DNA of 21,394 bases from a virus (IMGVR_UViG_3300034019_000106:1-21394), one strand, 5' to 3'; numbered from the stretch's first letter, positions 5,992 to 12,958 are shown. Program-made: numbers and translations. Notes: generated by a model not told the origin, from the letters alone.

Positions 5992-6273
5992 ATGCAAACT
6001 GATGTTTTATCAGCTAGCACTACGTCCACCGTCAATCTAGTAGCTACACGCTGCCGGGTCAAAGGGATTTGGATAAGCCACGGAGCCACCGCAGGTACGG
6101 CTGTTTTCTACGATTCAGCTTCTACGGGTACTTCGCTTACCAACATCACTTTGAACACCGCAGGTGTACTCAACGACGCATACATCCCCATACCGGGCGA
6201 AGGCGTTCTGTTTCAGAACGGCGTGTATGTAGTTTTAACCAACGTGGTGAGCGTCACTATTTTCTACGCCTGA
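5992..6273 (+). CDS. Small beta-sandwich virion protein, unassigned
   Basis: 93 aa. Alternating hydrophobic strands are separated by Ser/Thr/Gly turns. The segment IPGEGVLFQNGVYVVLTN near the C-terminus, ending in the strand VTIFYA, resembles small phage structural proteins seen often in aquatic phages. Strong RBS TAGGAGA lies upstream. It follows 5538-5978 by 13 bases and both are Thr/Ser-rich, so they probably work in the same virion substructure. No enzyme motif is present. Confidence 0.6.
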   Translation: MQTDVLSASTTSTVNLVATRCRVKGIWISHGATAGTAVFYDSASTGTSLTNITLNTAGVLNDAYIPIPGEGVLFQNGVYVVLTNVVSVTIFYA

Positions 6274-6278
6274 CGGTT

Positions 6279-6515
6279 ATGACAGAGCCACAGATCATAG
6301 TTGATGCAGTAATCGCCCTAGTCGGGGCACTGTTTGGTTGGTTGTTCAAGATGGTCTGGGATGCCATTAAAGAGCTTCAAAGAGACATCAAAGAGACCAA
6401 CCAGACGCTCCACGAAAGCTACGTAAGGAAAGACGACTACCGTGTTGAGATTGCCGAAATCAAAGGCATGTTCAACCGAATAATGGACAAGTTAGAAAGC
6501 AAGGTGGACAAATAA
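6279..6515 (+). CDS. Membrane-anchored coiled-coil protein
   Basis: 78 aa starting at ATG 6279, five bases after the preceding stop. A longer in-frame reading from 6069 would overlap the previous gene almost completely and is unlikely. Residues about 7-27 (IVDAVIALVGALFGWLFKMVW) form one transmembrane helix. The rest is a charged heptad-type coiled coil ending in LESKVDK. This layout resembles XhlA/haemolysin-like accessory proteins and some phage lysis or membrane-tethering proteins. It may assist lysis although it lies far from the endolysin/holin pair, or anchor a DNA-injection component. The stop overlaps the next start (TAATG). Confidence 0.7.
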   Translation: MTEPQIIVDAVIALVGALFGWLFKMVWDAIKELQRDIKETNQTLHESYVRKDDYRVEIAEIKGMFNRIMDKLESKVDK

Positions 6516-6817
6516 TGACCCGCGCATCCCGTGGTATTTCCAACATCCAAGAACACGCCAGAGGCAACAAGATGAAGAAGAATATGATTAAGAACAAGGA
6601 AAGCGCTAAAGTCGCTATCAAAAAGAAGCGCCCAATGGCCCCCGGTATGGGGGATATGAGTGTAGGCTCCGCTCGCTCAGGCAACCTGAAAAACATTCCG
6701 GGTATGGGTGGTATGAAGGCGGGCATGAAGTCTGGTGGCTCCTGTAAAGGATATGCCAAAGGTGGCTCAGTTGACGGCGTAGCCCACAAAGGCAAGACCA
6801 AAGGCAAAATCTGCTAA
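6515..6817 (+). CDS. Small basic protein with KGG/TKGK C-terminal tag
   Basis: 100 aa, very basic: Lys/Arg-rich and helical for residues 1-42, then a Met/Gly/Pro-rich middle with repeated PGMG and GMGGMK, then [12 protein letters not shown] and [12 protein letters not shown] at the C-terminus. The last 19 residues match the C-terminus of the protein at 4259-5386 (KGGSV, Asp-Gly, Ala, Lys/Arg-Gly, TKGKI), although the rest of the two proteins is unrelated. Translation is coupled to the upstream gene through TAATG. No known family is evident. A nucleic-acid-binding or capsid-associated minor protein is an inference from charge and context. Confidence 0.7.
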   Translation: MTRASRGISNIQEHARGNKMKKNMIKNKESAKVAIKKKRPMAPGMGDMSVGSARSGNLKNIPGMGGMKAGMKSGGSCKGYAKGGSVDGVAHKGKTKGKIC

Positions 6818-6826
6818 GAGGTAGAG

Positions 6827-7915
6827 ATGGCAAAGAAAGTAAACAAGCCAAGCGGCGGCCCTCCTACTAAGGTGTATGCCCCGCCTAGAGCTGGCGGCGG
6901 TGCCCCTACTAAGATGTTTGGCCCTAAAGGTGGTGGCCCTAAAGGTGGTGGTGGCGGTGGTGGCCCTAAGCCTGTCAAGCCGACTACGACCACTAAGCCT
7001 GTCAAGCCGACTACGACCACTAAGCCGGTTAAGCCGACTACGACCACTAAGCCTGTCAAGCCGACTACGACCACTAAGCCTGTCAAGCCTGTCAAGCCGA
7101 CTACGACCACTAAGCCTGTCAAGCCTGTCAAGCCTGTCAAGCCGACTACGACCACTAAGCCGGTTAAGCCGACTACGACCACTAAGCCTGTCAAGCCTGT
7201 CAAGCCTGTCAAGCCTGTCAAGCCGACTACGACCACTAAGCCTGTCAAGCCTGTCAAGCCTGTCAAGCCTGTCAAGCCTGTCAAGCCTGTCAAGCCTGTC
7301 AAGCCTGTCAAGCCTGTCAAGCCTGTCAAGCCTGTCAAGCCGGTCAAGCCGGTCAAGCCGGTCAAGCCTGTCAAGCCGACTACGACCACTAAGCCGGTAA
7401 CGCCCGCTCCAGCTCCAGCTCCAGCTCCAGCTCCAGCTCCTGCGCCCGCTCCAGCTCCAGCTCCAGCTCCTGCGCCAGCTCCTAAGCCGGTAACGCCAGC
7501 TCCTGCGCCTACTACACCTGCTAAGCCGGTAACGCCAGCTCCTGCGCCTACTACACCTGCTAAGCCGGTAACGCCTCCTCCTGCTCCACAACCTCCGGTA
7601 GCTCCGCCTAAGCCGGTAACGCCAGCTCCTGCGCCAGCTCCTGCGCCAGCTCCTGCGCCAGCTCCTGCGCCAGCTCCTGCGCCAGCTCCTGCGCCAGCTC
7701 CTGCGCCAGCTCCTGCGCCAGCTCCGGCACCTACAGCGCTTCCACCGCCTCCTGCTGGAGTCAGAGGGATGCACGACTTCGGCGCTCGTCAGCTTCTGAA
7801 GAAAGGCGGTATCGCGGCACTGGGTGGCAACAAGGGAATGGAAAAAGGCAAAGGTGGTAAACCACGCGGTGTTGGCCTAGCCCAGAAGGGTTGGGGCAAA
7901 GGGAAGATGCGGTAA
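6827..7915 (+). CDS. Lys-Pro-Val / Pro-Ala repeat protein with KGK C-terminal tag
   Basis: 362 aa. Residues 1-47 are Gly/Pro/Lys-rich. Residues 48-188 consist of Lys-Pro-Val units interrupted by Lys-Pro-Thr-Thr-Thr-Thr, including 15 Lys-Pro-Val units in a row. Residues 189-302 are Pro-Ala arrays with two 13-residue units. The end (about 303-362) is non-repetitive and basic, finishing [15 protein letters not shown] then WGKGKMR. Such Pro-rich sequence should form an extended polyproline-II rod, like the Lys-Pro and Glu-Pro region of TonB. No signal peptide or membrane segment is present. RBS-like AGAGGT precedes the ATG. The C-terminal tag relates it to 6515-6817 and 4259-5386. The function is unknown; a flexible or rod-like virion appendage or a spacer protein are possibilities. 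Confidence 0.75.
   Translation: MAKKVNKPSGGPPTKVYAPPRAGGGAPTKMFGPKGGGPKGGGGGGGPKPVKPTTTTKPVKPTTTTKPVKPTTTTKPVKPTTTTKPVKPVKPTTTTKPVKPVKPVKPTTTTKPVKPTTTTKPVKPVKPVKPVKPTTTTKPVKPVKPVKPVKPVKPVKPVKPVKPVKPVKPVKPVKPVKPVKPVKPTTTTKPVTPAPAPAPAPAPAPAPAPAPAPAPAPAPKPVTPAPAPTTPAKPVTPAPAPTTPAKPVTPPPAPQPPVAPPKPVTPAPAPAPAPAPAPAPAPAPAPAPAPAPAPAPAPAPAPTALPPPPAGVRGMHDFGARQLLKKGGIAALGGNKGMEKGKGGKPRGVGLAQKGWGKGKMR
6968..7390 (+). repeat. 9/27-bp tandem repeat array encoding KPV and KPVKPTTTT
   Basis: Contiguous in-frame repeats of AAGCCTGTC (9 bp) and of a 27-bp unit that adds AAGCCGACTACGACCACT. Positions 7238-7372 hold 15 consecutive 9-bp units. A few units carry CCG instead of CCT (for example the three just before 7372), so copies are not fully homogenised. 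Copy number could change in steps that keep frame. Confidence 0.95.
7403..7732 (+). repeat. Pro-Ala coding repeat arrays (6, 12 and 39 bp units)
   Basis: 7403-7483 is made of GCTCCA and GCTCCTGCGCCA type units. 7484-7561 is two identical 39-bp units encoding [13 protein letters not shown]. 7622-7732 is mostly a 12-bp unit GCTCCTGCGCCA. All lengths are multiples of 3. The two outer arrays use different dominant codons, which suggests separate expansion. Confidence 0.9.
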
Positions 7916-8379
7916 TGGCTGGCGGTGGACAACCACAAGGACAGGCCCAACAACCCCCCGGCTATGCCGGGGGCGGGCCGCTAAACGCACCATTGCAGTT
8001 CGGTAAGCAAGTGAATCCTATGCCCCAGTTCAATACGCAATCGGGGTATAACAATTTCGCTTCGCCCAACTCGAACTTCATGCAGTACCCACAGCAAGGG
8101 CAACCCAACCAACCGAACCCTCCGGCGTTGAACAACAATGTGCCGCCTGTGCAAAACGTCGGCGGCCCGGATATTGGAGGGCCATACCCGCCTGTAGAAA
8201 TGGGGTTTGACCAAAGCGGTAGCGATGGTGGCGTCGGCGGTCATCCTGCCGACCAAATGCAGAACCCACTACAACAGTGGGGGAAGCCACCCAGCATTAG
8301 TCAATACATGTCTCCACAAGGACTGCAAATTCAAGGCGATCCTAACGCAATGCTTGTGCGAAGACCTCAACAAAGGTAG
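7915..8379 (+). CDS. Gln/Pro/Asn/Gly-rich low-complexity protein
   Basis: 154 aa from ATG 7915, which overlaps the upstream stop (TAATG). An in-frame ATG at 7891 lies inside the previous gene and is less likely. The protein is rich in Gln, Pro, Asn and Gly throughout, with few charged residues and no clear fold. It carries QAQQPPGYAGGG near the start, nearly the same as QAQQPPGYQPY at the end of the protein at 2-106. A GC-rich hairpin lies at codons 14-20. It may be a disordered virion or assembly protein. Function unknown. Confidence 0.65.
   Translation: MAGGGQPQGQAQQPPGYAGGGPLNAPLQFGKQVNPMPQFNTQSGYNNFASPNSNFMQYPQQGQPNQPNPPALNNNVPPVQNVGGPDIGGPYPPVEMGFDQSGSDGGVGGHPADQMQNPLQQWGKPPSISQYMSPQGLQIQGDPNAMLVRRPQQR
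7955..7973 (+). other. GC-rich hairpin early in the coding sequence
   Basis: CCCCCGGC (7955-7962), loop TAT and GCCGGGGG (7966-7973) form a perfect 8-bp stem, all G-C, about 40 bases into the gene. No T tract follows, so it is not a terminator. It may slow translation or be a by-product of the Pro/Gly codons. Confidence 0.45.
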
Positions 8380-8385
8380 CCGATA

Positions 8386-9177
8386 ATGGCATCAGGAAGT
8401 ATTGTTTCTTCTATCTCAAGAGTTGGGCGCTACGAGCCTTTCGACTTGCAGGTCTCTCGTGGGCAGATTACAGGGCACACAACGGTCTATAAGTTTGGGT
8501 ACTCTACTGTAATTGACGGCACGTTATTCCCTGTTTGGAACATAGCGGCTAATCGCGTGTACCGAACTACCGCTGCAACGATGACTGTATCATCGAGTTC
8601 AGCCAACGACACATCACCTTCTGGTACAGGCGCACACATTGTTCTGATCGAAGGCTTGGATCAAAACTACAACCCTATCTCAGAGCAGGTCACGCTGGCA
8701 GGGCAAACAGCGGTAACTACGACTAAGACCTACCTGCGCGTAATAGGGATCACGGTCATTGATAAGGGCGTAAACGGCGGCAACGTCGGTACGATTTATG
8801 TCGGCACTGGTACTGTAACCACAGGCGTACCAGCTGTTGTGCACGAATTGGTACCTCCCGGCTTCAACAAAGAAGCCTCGGGGGTTTACACCGTTCCCGC
8901 AGGCTACACGGCTTACTTCAGAGTAGGCGGGTTATCAGGGCAGGACACTGGTGCTGGGTATGTTACGGGTCGATTGGTAATTAGCAACCAAGGTTCGCCA
9001 TTCATAACATCAGCCGTAACAGTGTTTGCCACAGGGCAGGTCAACTATGACTTTCCTTATCCTATTGCTATACCAGAGAAATCTGACATAGAGGCTAGAG
9101 CAATCACATCTAGCGGTACCAATACAGTATCCTCTTATTTTGGTATGATCCTCATTAAGAACGACGGGCAAACCTAA
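8386..9177 (+). CDS. Beta-rich virion structural protein
   Basis: 263 aa. The segment TLFPVWNIAANRVYRTTAATMTVSSSSAND followed by GTGAHIVLIEGLDQNYNPISEQVTL is a pattern I recognise from many aquatic phage structural proteins of uncertain role, with SSSAND, GTGA and EGLD as its recurring words. The C-terminal part has further strands, including GYTAYFRVGGLSGQD, FPYPIAIPEKSDIEARA and a final FGMILIKND. No catalytic motif or membrane segment is present. It lies between the repeat-protein cluster and the small basic genes. It is probably part of the neck, baseplate-like collar or fibre attachment. Its stop overlaps the next start. Confidence 0.7.
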   Translation: MASGSIVSSISRVGRYEPFDLQVSRGQITGHTTVYKFGYSTVIDGTLFPVWNIAANRVYRTTAATMTVSSSSANDTSPSGTGAHIVLIEGLDQNYNPISEQVTLAGQTAVTTTKTYLRVIGITVIDKGVNGGNVGTIYVGTGTVTTGVPAVVHELVPPGFNKEASGVYTVPAGYTAYFRVGGLSGQDTGAGYVTGRLVISNQGSPFITSAVTVFATGQVNYDFPYPIAIPEKSDIEARAITSSGTNTVSSYFGMILIKNDGQT

Positions 9178-9335
9178 TGGCTAAAGAAATTTGGGACAAA
9201 CCGAGACCGAAAGGATTGGACAAACCAAAGAAACTAAGTTCGGCTAAGAAGACTGCGGCTAAGGCTATGGCTAAGAAAGCAGGTCGCCCCTACCCGAATC
9301 TCGTTGATAACTTAAGGGCTGCGAGGAAGAAATAA
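9177..9335 (+). CDS. Tiny basic phage protein, MAK-type
   Basis: 52 aa, starting MAKEIWDKPRPKGLDKPKK and ending AGRPYPNLVDNLRAARKK. It is roughly one third Lys/Arg, with an alanine/lysine helix in the middle. The C-terminal Gly-Arg-Pro-Tyr-Pro-Asn-Leu-Val-Asp-Asn segment is one I recall from very small genes in T7-like and other aquatic phages, always unnamed. The start overlaps the preceding stop, and its stop overlaps the next start (TAATG on both sides). The coding reading is supported by this tight coupling and by the recurring C-terminal segment. Function unknown. Confidence 0.75.
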   Translation: MAKEIWDKPRPKGLDKPKKLSSAKKTAAKAMAKKAGRPYPNLVDNLRAARKK

Positions 9336-9595
9336 TGGCTAAGTCACCAGCATGGACTAGAGCAGAAGGTAAGAACCCGAAGGGTGGTCTCAACGCAAAG
9401 GGTCGCGCTAGCGCTAAAGCTCAGGGTATGAACCTGAAACCCCCTGCGCCGAAACCGAAAACCAAGAAGGACGCCAGCCGCAGGAAATCCTTCTGCGCTC
9501 GCATGGAAGGCATGAAGAAGGTCAACACTTCTGCGAAAACTGCTAAAGACCCGAACAGCCGCATCAATAAATCTTTGAGAGCATGGAACTGCTGA
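9335..9595 (+). CDS. DUF6321-like small basic protein
   Basis: 86 aa, starting MAKSPAWTRAEGKNPKGGLN and then AKGRASAKAQG, a pattern I associate with DUF6321 proteins of phages. The middle is Lys/Pro-rich. A conserved-looking SRRKSFCARMEGMKK and a C-terminal RINKSLRAWNC follow. The net charge is strongly positive. Translation is coupled to the upstream gene by TAATG. Family members have no known function; they may bind nucleic acid or act in head completion. The family name is from memory and could be wrong. Confidence 0.75.
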   Translation: MAKSPAWTRAEGKNPKGGLNAKGRASAKAQGMNLKPPAPKPKTKKDASRRKSFCARMEGMKKVNTSAKTAKDPNSRINKSLRAWNC

Positions 9596-9596
9596 C

Positions 9597-10301
9597 ATGA
9601 GCACATCAGGTACGGCATCGTGGAACCCAGACATGACCGAGATCATCGAGGAAGCATTTGAAAGATGCGGAGTCGAGGTCAGGACAGGATACCAGTTCCG
9701 CACAGCAAGACGCAGCCTCAACCTATTGTTTCAAGAGTGGGCCAACAAAGGACTCAATCTCTGGACTATAGAGCAGGGCCAAATCTCGTTGACCGCAGGC
9801 ACTGTGCAGTACAACCTACCTGAAGATACCGTAGACATCATTGAGCATGTAATTCGGCAGAACCCCGGCAGTGTCGCGAACCAAGTTGACCTTCAGATAG
9901 CCCGAGTTGCGTTACCGACCTACGCATCTATCCCCAATAAGCTAGCTACCGGAAGACCTATACAAATCTATGTGGATCGAGTCTCTCCTATACCGCACGT
10001 TAAAATATGGCCTACTGCTAGTGATAATAGTTACACTCTTGTCTATTGGCGCTTACGTCGCATCCAAGATGCAGGACAATCAGGTGCTAACACAATGGAT
10101 ATACCGTTTAGGTTTACGCCCGCCCTCATCGCAGGGTTAGCCTATTATCTGGCATTGAAGACTCCTGACGCTATGGATCGTATTGCGGCGTTGAAAGAGC
10201 TGTATGATGAGGCGTATGACCTAGCCGCGCAGGAAGACAGAGATCGCGCTCCGGTGCGGTTTATCCCGCATATCGGCTACGTTGGCGGCAGGGGTTGGTA
10301 A
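9597..10301 (+). CDS. Head-tail adaptor protein
   Basis: 234 aa. The N-terminal helices contain MTEIIEEAFERCGVEV and ARRSLNLLFQEWANKGLNLWTIE, a pattern typical of phage adaptor/tail-tubular proteins (P22 gp4 or T7 gp11-like groups). A beta-rich middle follows (GTVQYNLPEDTVDIIEHVI and RPIQIYVDRV). The C-terminal helices include ALIAGLAYYLALKTPDAMDRIAALKELYDEAYDLAAQEDRDR, as in the other adaptors. Such proteins form a ring beneath the portal and receive the tail or nozzle. The gene starts 2 bases after the preceding stop and ends directly at the next start. The role is well supported by pattern; the exact sub-family is less certain. Confidence 0.75.
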   Translation: MSTSGTASWNPDMTEIIEEAFERCGVEVRTGYQFRTARRSLNLLFQEWANKGLNLWTIEQGQISLTAGTVQYNLPEDTVDIIEHVIRQNPGSVANQVDLQIARVALPTYASIPNKLATGRPIQIYVDRVSPIPHVKIWPTASDNSYTLVYWRLRRIQDAGQSGANTMDIPFRFTPALIAGLAYYLALKTPDAMDRIAALKELYDEAYDLAAQEDRDRAPVRFIPHIGYVGGRGW

Positions 10302-10628
10302 ATGGGCGGCAGATTTGCCAGTGAGAAAAGAGCGTTTGGTTTCTGTGACCGTTGCGGGTTCAGATACGATTTACCGAAGCTCAAAACTTACGTAGTCCTC
10401 GGCAAAATTGTAAACCAGAGGGTCTGTCCTGAGTGCTGGGAAATAGACCACCCGCAAAACTGGGTCGGTATTATAGGCTCCCGTAAGGCCGCAGATGATC
10501 CGCAAGCACTACGCAATCCAAGACCCGATACAAACCTCAATGCTTCCCGTGGGTTTTTTGCTTTCAATCCTGTCGATACTCAGCAGGTTGATTTTACGTT
10601 GAACGATGTATTTGTTAAAATTACTTAG
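10302..10628 (+). CDS. Zinc-ribbon protein, phage structural-module type
   Basis: 108 aa. [10 protein letters not shown] (C15, C18) and [10 protein letters not shown] (C42, C45) give two CxxC knuckles separated by 23 residues, a probable zinc ribbon. It is followed by PQNWVG, then [14 protein letters not shown], which I recall as a recurring phrase in this type of phage protein. The tail is beta-rich. It directly abuts the adaptor gene. A role in head-tail joining is suggested by the location only, since zinc ribbons also bind DNA or RNA. Confidence 0.75.
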   Translation: MGGRFASEKRAFGFCDRCGFRYDLPKLKTYVVLGKIVNQRVCPECWEIDHPQNWVGIIGSRKAADDPQALRNPRPDTNLNASRGFFAFNPVDTQQVDFTLNDVFVKIT

Positions 10629-10639
10629 AGGTAATTGAA

Positions 10640-10876
10640 ATGGCTAAAGATATGTGGGAAGGTTCCAGCAAAGACATTTCGCAGGACAAAAAGCTTGCGA
10701 AGAAACACAAGATGTCTTTCAGTGACTGGGAGAAGTCCCCGATGGATAAGAAGCACGACAAACAGAAGTCTATGAAAGGTCTGAAGAAAGGTGGCCCGAC
10801 TTCTATGGATCGCAAGAAATTCGGCAAGAACATGTCTCGTGCGATGAATCAGAAATCTTCTGGAAGAGGTCGCTAA
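10640..10876 (+). CDS. Small highly basic protein with KKGG motif
   Basis: 78 aa, mostly Lys, Ser, Asp and Met. The N-terminus is [20 protein letters not shown], then [22 protein letters not shown], then MKGLKKGG and a C-terminal basic helix ending SSGRGR. No cysteine or membrane segment is present. The internal LKKGG resembles the Lys-Gly-Gly of the tagged proteins (4259-5386 and 6515-6817), but the following residues differ. The RBS is AGAGGTAA. The stop overlaps the next start. It probably belongs to the same class of small basic accessory proteins. Function unknown. Confidence 0.7.
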   Translation: MAKDMWEGSSKDISQDKKLAKKHKMSFSDWEKSPMDKKHDKQKSMKGLKKGGPTSMDRKKFGKNMSRAMNQKSSGRGR

Positions 10877-11055
10877 TGGCTAAATACGACACCAGCAAGC
10901 ACACTGAGGGTACTGAAGAGTATCGCGGCATCAAGGACGTACCGCAGCCGCATGGTAACGGCTACCCGAACAACATACCGAACACCAAGACGGTTAAGAT
11001 TCGCGGTACGGGCGCAGCCACCAAAGGCACCAAGTGCAGCAATAAACTAGGCTAA
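10876..11055 (+). CDS. Tiny protein with C-terminal RGTGAATKG motif
   Basis: 59 aa, starting [21 protein letters not shown] Pro/Asn/Gly-rich middle is followed by KTVKIRGTGAATKGTKCSNK. The Arg-Gly-Thr-Gly-Ala-Ala-Thr-Lys-Gly segment is one I recall from small phage proteins, and it aligns loosely with the C-terminal tags of 4259-5386, 6515-6817 and 6827-7915 (Gly-x-Ala-x-Lys/Arg-Gly). Coupled to the previous gene by TAATG. The homing endonuclease gene begins 3 bases after its stop. Function unknown. Confidence 0.75.
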   Translation: MAKYDTSKHTEGTEEYRGIKDVPQPHGNGYPNNIPNTKTVKIRGTGAATKGTKCSNKLG

Positions 11056-11058
11056 AAT

Positions 11059-11874
11059 ATGAGGTACGGGAGCGTCTATATTTTGACTAATCGAATCACC
11101 CATTGTCAGTACGTGGGGCAGACGATCCAGCCTGTAAAAGCTAGATGGCGGGCGCATGTAGCAAACGCAAAAAAACCCAAATTTGACATTAGTAGAGCGA
11201 TTAGCATTTATGGCGAGCGTGCCTTTAGCATAGTGGAAGCCTACATAGCTTTTGACAAAAATGGGCTTGATGCTGCTGAAGTAGCGTTGATAGCGGATTT
11301 GGCCCCCGCTTACAACATGACTAAAGGTGGTGCGGGTAGTCCCATTAGAATAACTCCTTATGAGTTACGCGCAAAGCGCTCTTACGCCGCTAAAAAGCGC
11401 TGGGCTGATCCTAAATGGAGGGCGACCACTATAGCTAAAATGGCCGCTGCTGTCTCTTTAGAGGCTAAGCAGGAGCAAGGCAAAAAGCTGATACAATTCA
11501 AGGGTGGGGTTAAACGTTGGGAAGGGCATGTGAAAAAAGGACGCACGCTAAAGTCTCGTTCTGAAACCGTTAAGAAGTCATGGGGCGATCAGAATGTGCG
11601 GGCCAAGCGGATAGAAGGGATAAAAAAAGCGGTCAGCGATCCAGCGGTTAAGGCTAAATTACTACTGAATTTACAGAAACCACAACCAAAAGAGGCTAGG
11701 GATAGGACGGCTAGGGCAAAATACAAGCCTGTGTACTGCCCAGAACTTCAAGTAACATTTATATCCAGAAAACATGCAGCAGCGCATTTTGGTGTGACTA
11801 GAGAGACTATCCATTGCGCTATAACAAAACCGCATAAAATAAAAGGTCTTTATTCTTTAGTCGGACAGATTTAG
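11059..11874 (+). CDS. GIY-YIG homing endonuclease, free-standing (Seg-like)
   Basis: 271 aa. The N-terminal nuclease domain (about 1-92) has VYILTN (Y7) and QYVGQT (Y18, G20) as the GIY and YIG parts, basic RWRAH (29-33), and the catalytic-type Glu E74 in AAEVALIADL, then YNMTKGG (85-91). The middle (about 100-215) carries repeated Lys-Lys-x-Trp-x-Asp-Pro units of NUMOD3 type that contact DNA. The C-terminal 45 residues (FISRKHAAAHFGVTRETIH) look like a NUMOD1/IENR1 helix-turn-helix. It cuts a specific DNA site and spreads by repair. It sits between structural genes with 2-3 base junctions and no intron features. Its codons favour AAA, ATA and TTA more than its neighbours, consistent with separate acquisition. 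Confidence 0.92.
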   Translation: MRYGSVYILTNRITHCQYVGQTIQPVKARWRAHVANAKKPKFDISRAISIYGERAFSIVEAYIAFDKNGLDAAEVALIADLAPAYNMTKGGAGSPIRITPYELRAKRSYAAKKRWADPKWRATTIAKMAAAVSLEAKQEQGKKLIQFKGGVKRWEGHVKKGRTLKSRSETVKKSWGDQNVRAKRIEGIKKAVSDPAVKAKLLLNLQKPQPKEARDRTARAKYKPVYCPELQVTFISRKHAAAHFGVTRETIHCAITKPHKIKGLYSLVGQI

Positions 11875-11876
11875 CT

Positions 11877-12512
11877 ATGGACTATCTTAGCCTTAGAACT
11901 GCCATACAGCAATTCACAGAAGTTGACGAACCTACGTTCGTCGCTAACATCCCTGTGTTTGTTCAGAACACCGAGGTAATAGTAAACAACAGCGTCCAGC
12001 TTCCTGCGTTTAGGCAGACTACCACTCTATCGACCGTAGCAAGCAATCAGTACGTGACGCTGCCTTCTGGGTTTCTGTCTATGTTCTCGGTAGCAGTTAT
12101 TGACCCTACAGAGGGGTACGTATACCTGCTGAACAAGGATGTGAACTACATCAGAGAAGCCTATCCGTTTCCAGCGACTACCGGCCTTCCCACAACCTAC
12201 GCGCTGAACGATGCAACTCAAATAGCGCTGGGGCCGACGCCTAATGCCGTCTACTCGCTGAACGTAAATTACTACGCTTACCCACCGAGTATCGTAACCG
12301 CAGGGACGAGCTGGCTGGGAGTCAACTTTCCGAATGTGCTGCTCTGGGGTACGCTGGTCGAAGCGTACATCTACCTCAAAGGCGAGCCTGAACTGATTCA
12401 AACCTATCAAGCCAAATTCCAAGAAGCTATGGCAGAACTGAAACAGTTGGGTGATGGTAAGAATAGAGGTGATACATACCGTAAAGGGCAAGTCAGGGAT
12501 ATGGTGACGTAA
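11877..12512 (+). CDS. SU10-like adaptor protein
   Basis: 211 aa. The N-terminus MDYLSLRTAIQQFTEVDEPTFVANIPVFVQNTE is helical and resembles the adaptor proteins of SU10-like short-tailed phages. A beta domain follows (LPSGFLSMFSVAV, NYIREAYPFPATTGLPTTYALND), then the C-terminal helices LLWGTLVEAYIYLKGEPELIQTYQAKFQEAMAELKQLGDG. In SU10 the adaptor ring links portal to nozzle. Together with 9597-10301 the phage appears to have two adaptor-type proteins. The stop overlaps the next start by TAATG. The sub-family name is from memory of the pattern. Confidence 0.75.
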   Translation: MDYLSLRTAIQQFTEVDEPTFVANIPVFVQNTEVIVNNSVQLPAFRQTTTLSTVASNQYVTLPSGFLSMFSVAVIDPTEGYVYLLNKDVNYIREAYPFPATTGLPTTYALNDATQIALGPTPNAVYSLNVNYYAYPPSIVTAGTSWLGVNFPNVLLWGTLVEAYIYLKGEPELIQTYQAKFQEAMAELKQLGDGKNRGDTYRKGQVRDMVT

Positions 12513-12946
12513 TGGCTATTACCCAAAGTATTGTTTCGACATTCAAATCCGAACTATTCCAAGGCGTGCACAACTTCGCCACTGGCGGAGACACATTCAA
12601 GATTGCCTTATACACGGCTAGCGCCGATCTGAACTCTTCTACGGTAAGCTACACGGGCACCACGGGTGAGGTGCCTAACGGCAGTGGATACACCACGGGC
12701 GGAAACGTCTTAACAGGCCAAAGCATCGGGCAAGCAGGAACAACCACCTTCATAGACTTCAATGATTCTGTGTGGCTAGCGGCGTCATTCTCTGCGGCAG
12801 GAGCGTTGATCTATAACGACTCAGCTGTAGGCAAACCTGCGGTAGCGGTGCTCAATTTCGGCGGCACATACATGCCGACCAACAACACATTCACGGTGCA
12901 GTTCCCTCCCGCCACCAGCACGACAGCAGTAATCACAGCGACCTAA
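12512..12946 (+). CDS. Conserved phage structural protein
   Basis: 144 aa. The pattern SFKSELFQGVHNF-type start (here TFKSELFQGVHNFATGGDTF), followed by KIALYTASADLNSSTVSY, GYTTGGNVLTG, DFNDSVWLAASFSAAGALIYND and AVAVLNFGG, is a widespread family of beta-rich phage proteins found near tail fibre genes. Its role is usually given as structural or tail-related without direct proof. It lies immediately before the large fibre gene and could serve as its attachment point. The translational start is fixed by the TAATG overlap with the adaptor gene. Confidence 0.75.
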   Translation: MAITQSIVSTFKSELFQGVHNFATGGDTFKIALYTASADLNSSTVSYTGTTGEVPNGSGYTTGGNVLTGQSIGQAGTTTFIDFNDSVWLAASFSAAGALIYNDSAVGKPAVAVLNFGGTYMPTNNTFTVQFPPATSTTAVITAT

Positions 12947-12958
12947 CAAGGAATATAC

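Noticed and set aside
5478-6089. 203-aa minus-strand open frame
   Set aside because: Antisense to two structural genes with good ribosome sites; composition is a shadow of Thr/Ala codons.
6069-6278. N-terminal extension of the membrane coiled-coil protein
   Set aside because: It would overlap nearly all of the 5992-6273 gene with an Arg/His-rich sequence typical of an out-of-frame shadow.
6968-7390. CRISPR-like periodic repeat
   Set aside because: The repeats are contiguous with no unique spacers and read in frame as Lys-Pro-Val; unit lengths are multiples of 3.
6767-7774. Long open frames on the minus strand (335 and 191 aa) and a second plus frame across the repeat gene
   Set aside because: Repeats of 9 and 27 bp without stop codons keep all frames open. 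The minus products are pure Arg/Ser/Leu or Thr/Gly/Leu repeats without RBS, and the plus-frame protein has operon context and a tagged C-terminus.
7891-7914. Earlier ATG for the gene at 7915
   Set aside because: It would place 24 bases inside the upstream gene; the TAATG overlap at 7913-7917 is the usual junction here.
11183-11217. TTGACA inside the homing endonuclease gene as a promoter
   Set aside because: No convincing -10 box at 16-18 bases (CATTTA or ATTTAT only), and no gene start follows at a sensible distance.
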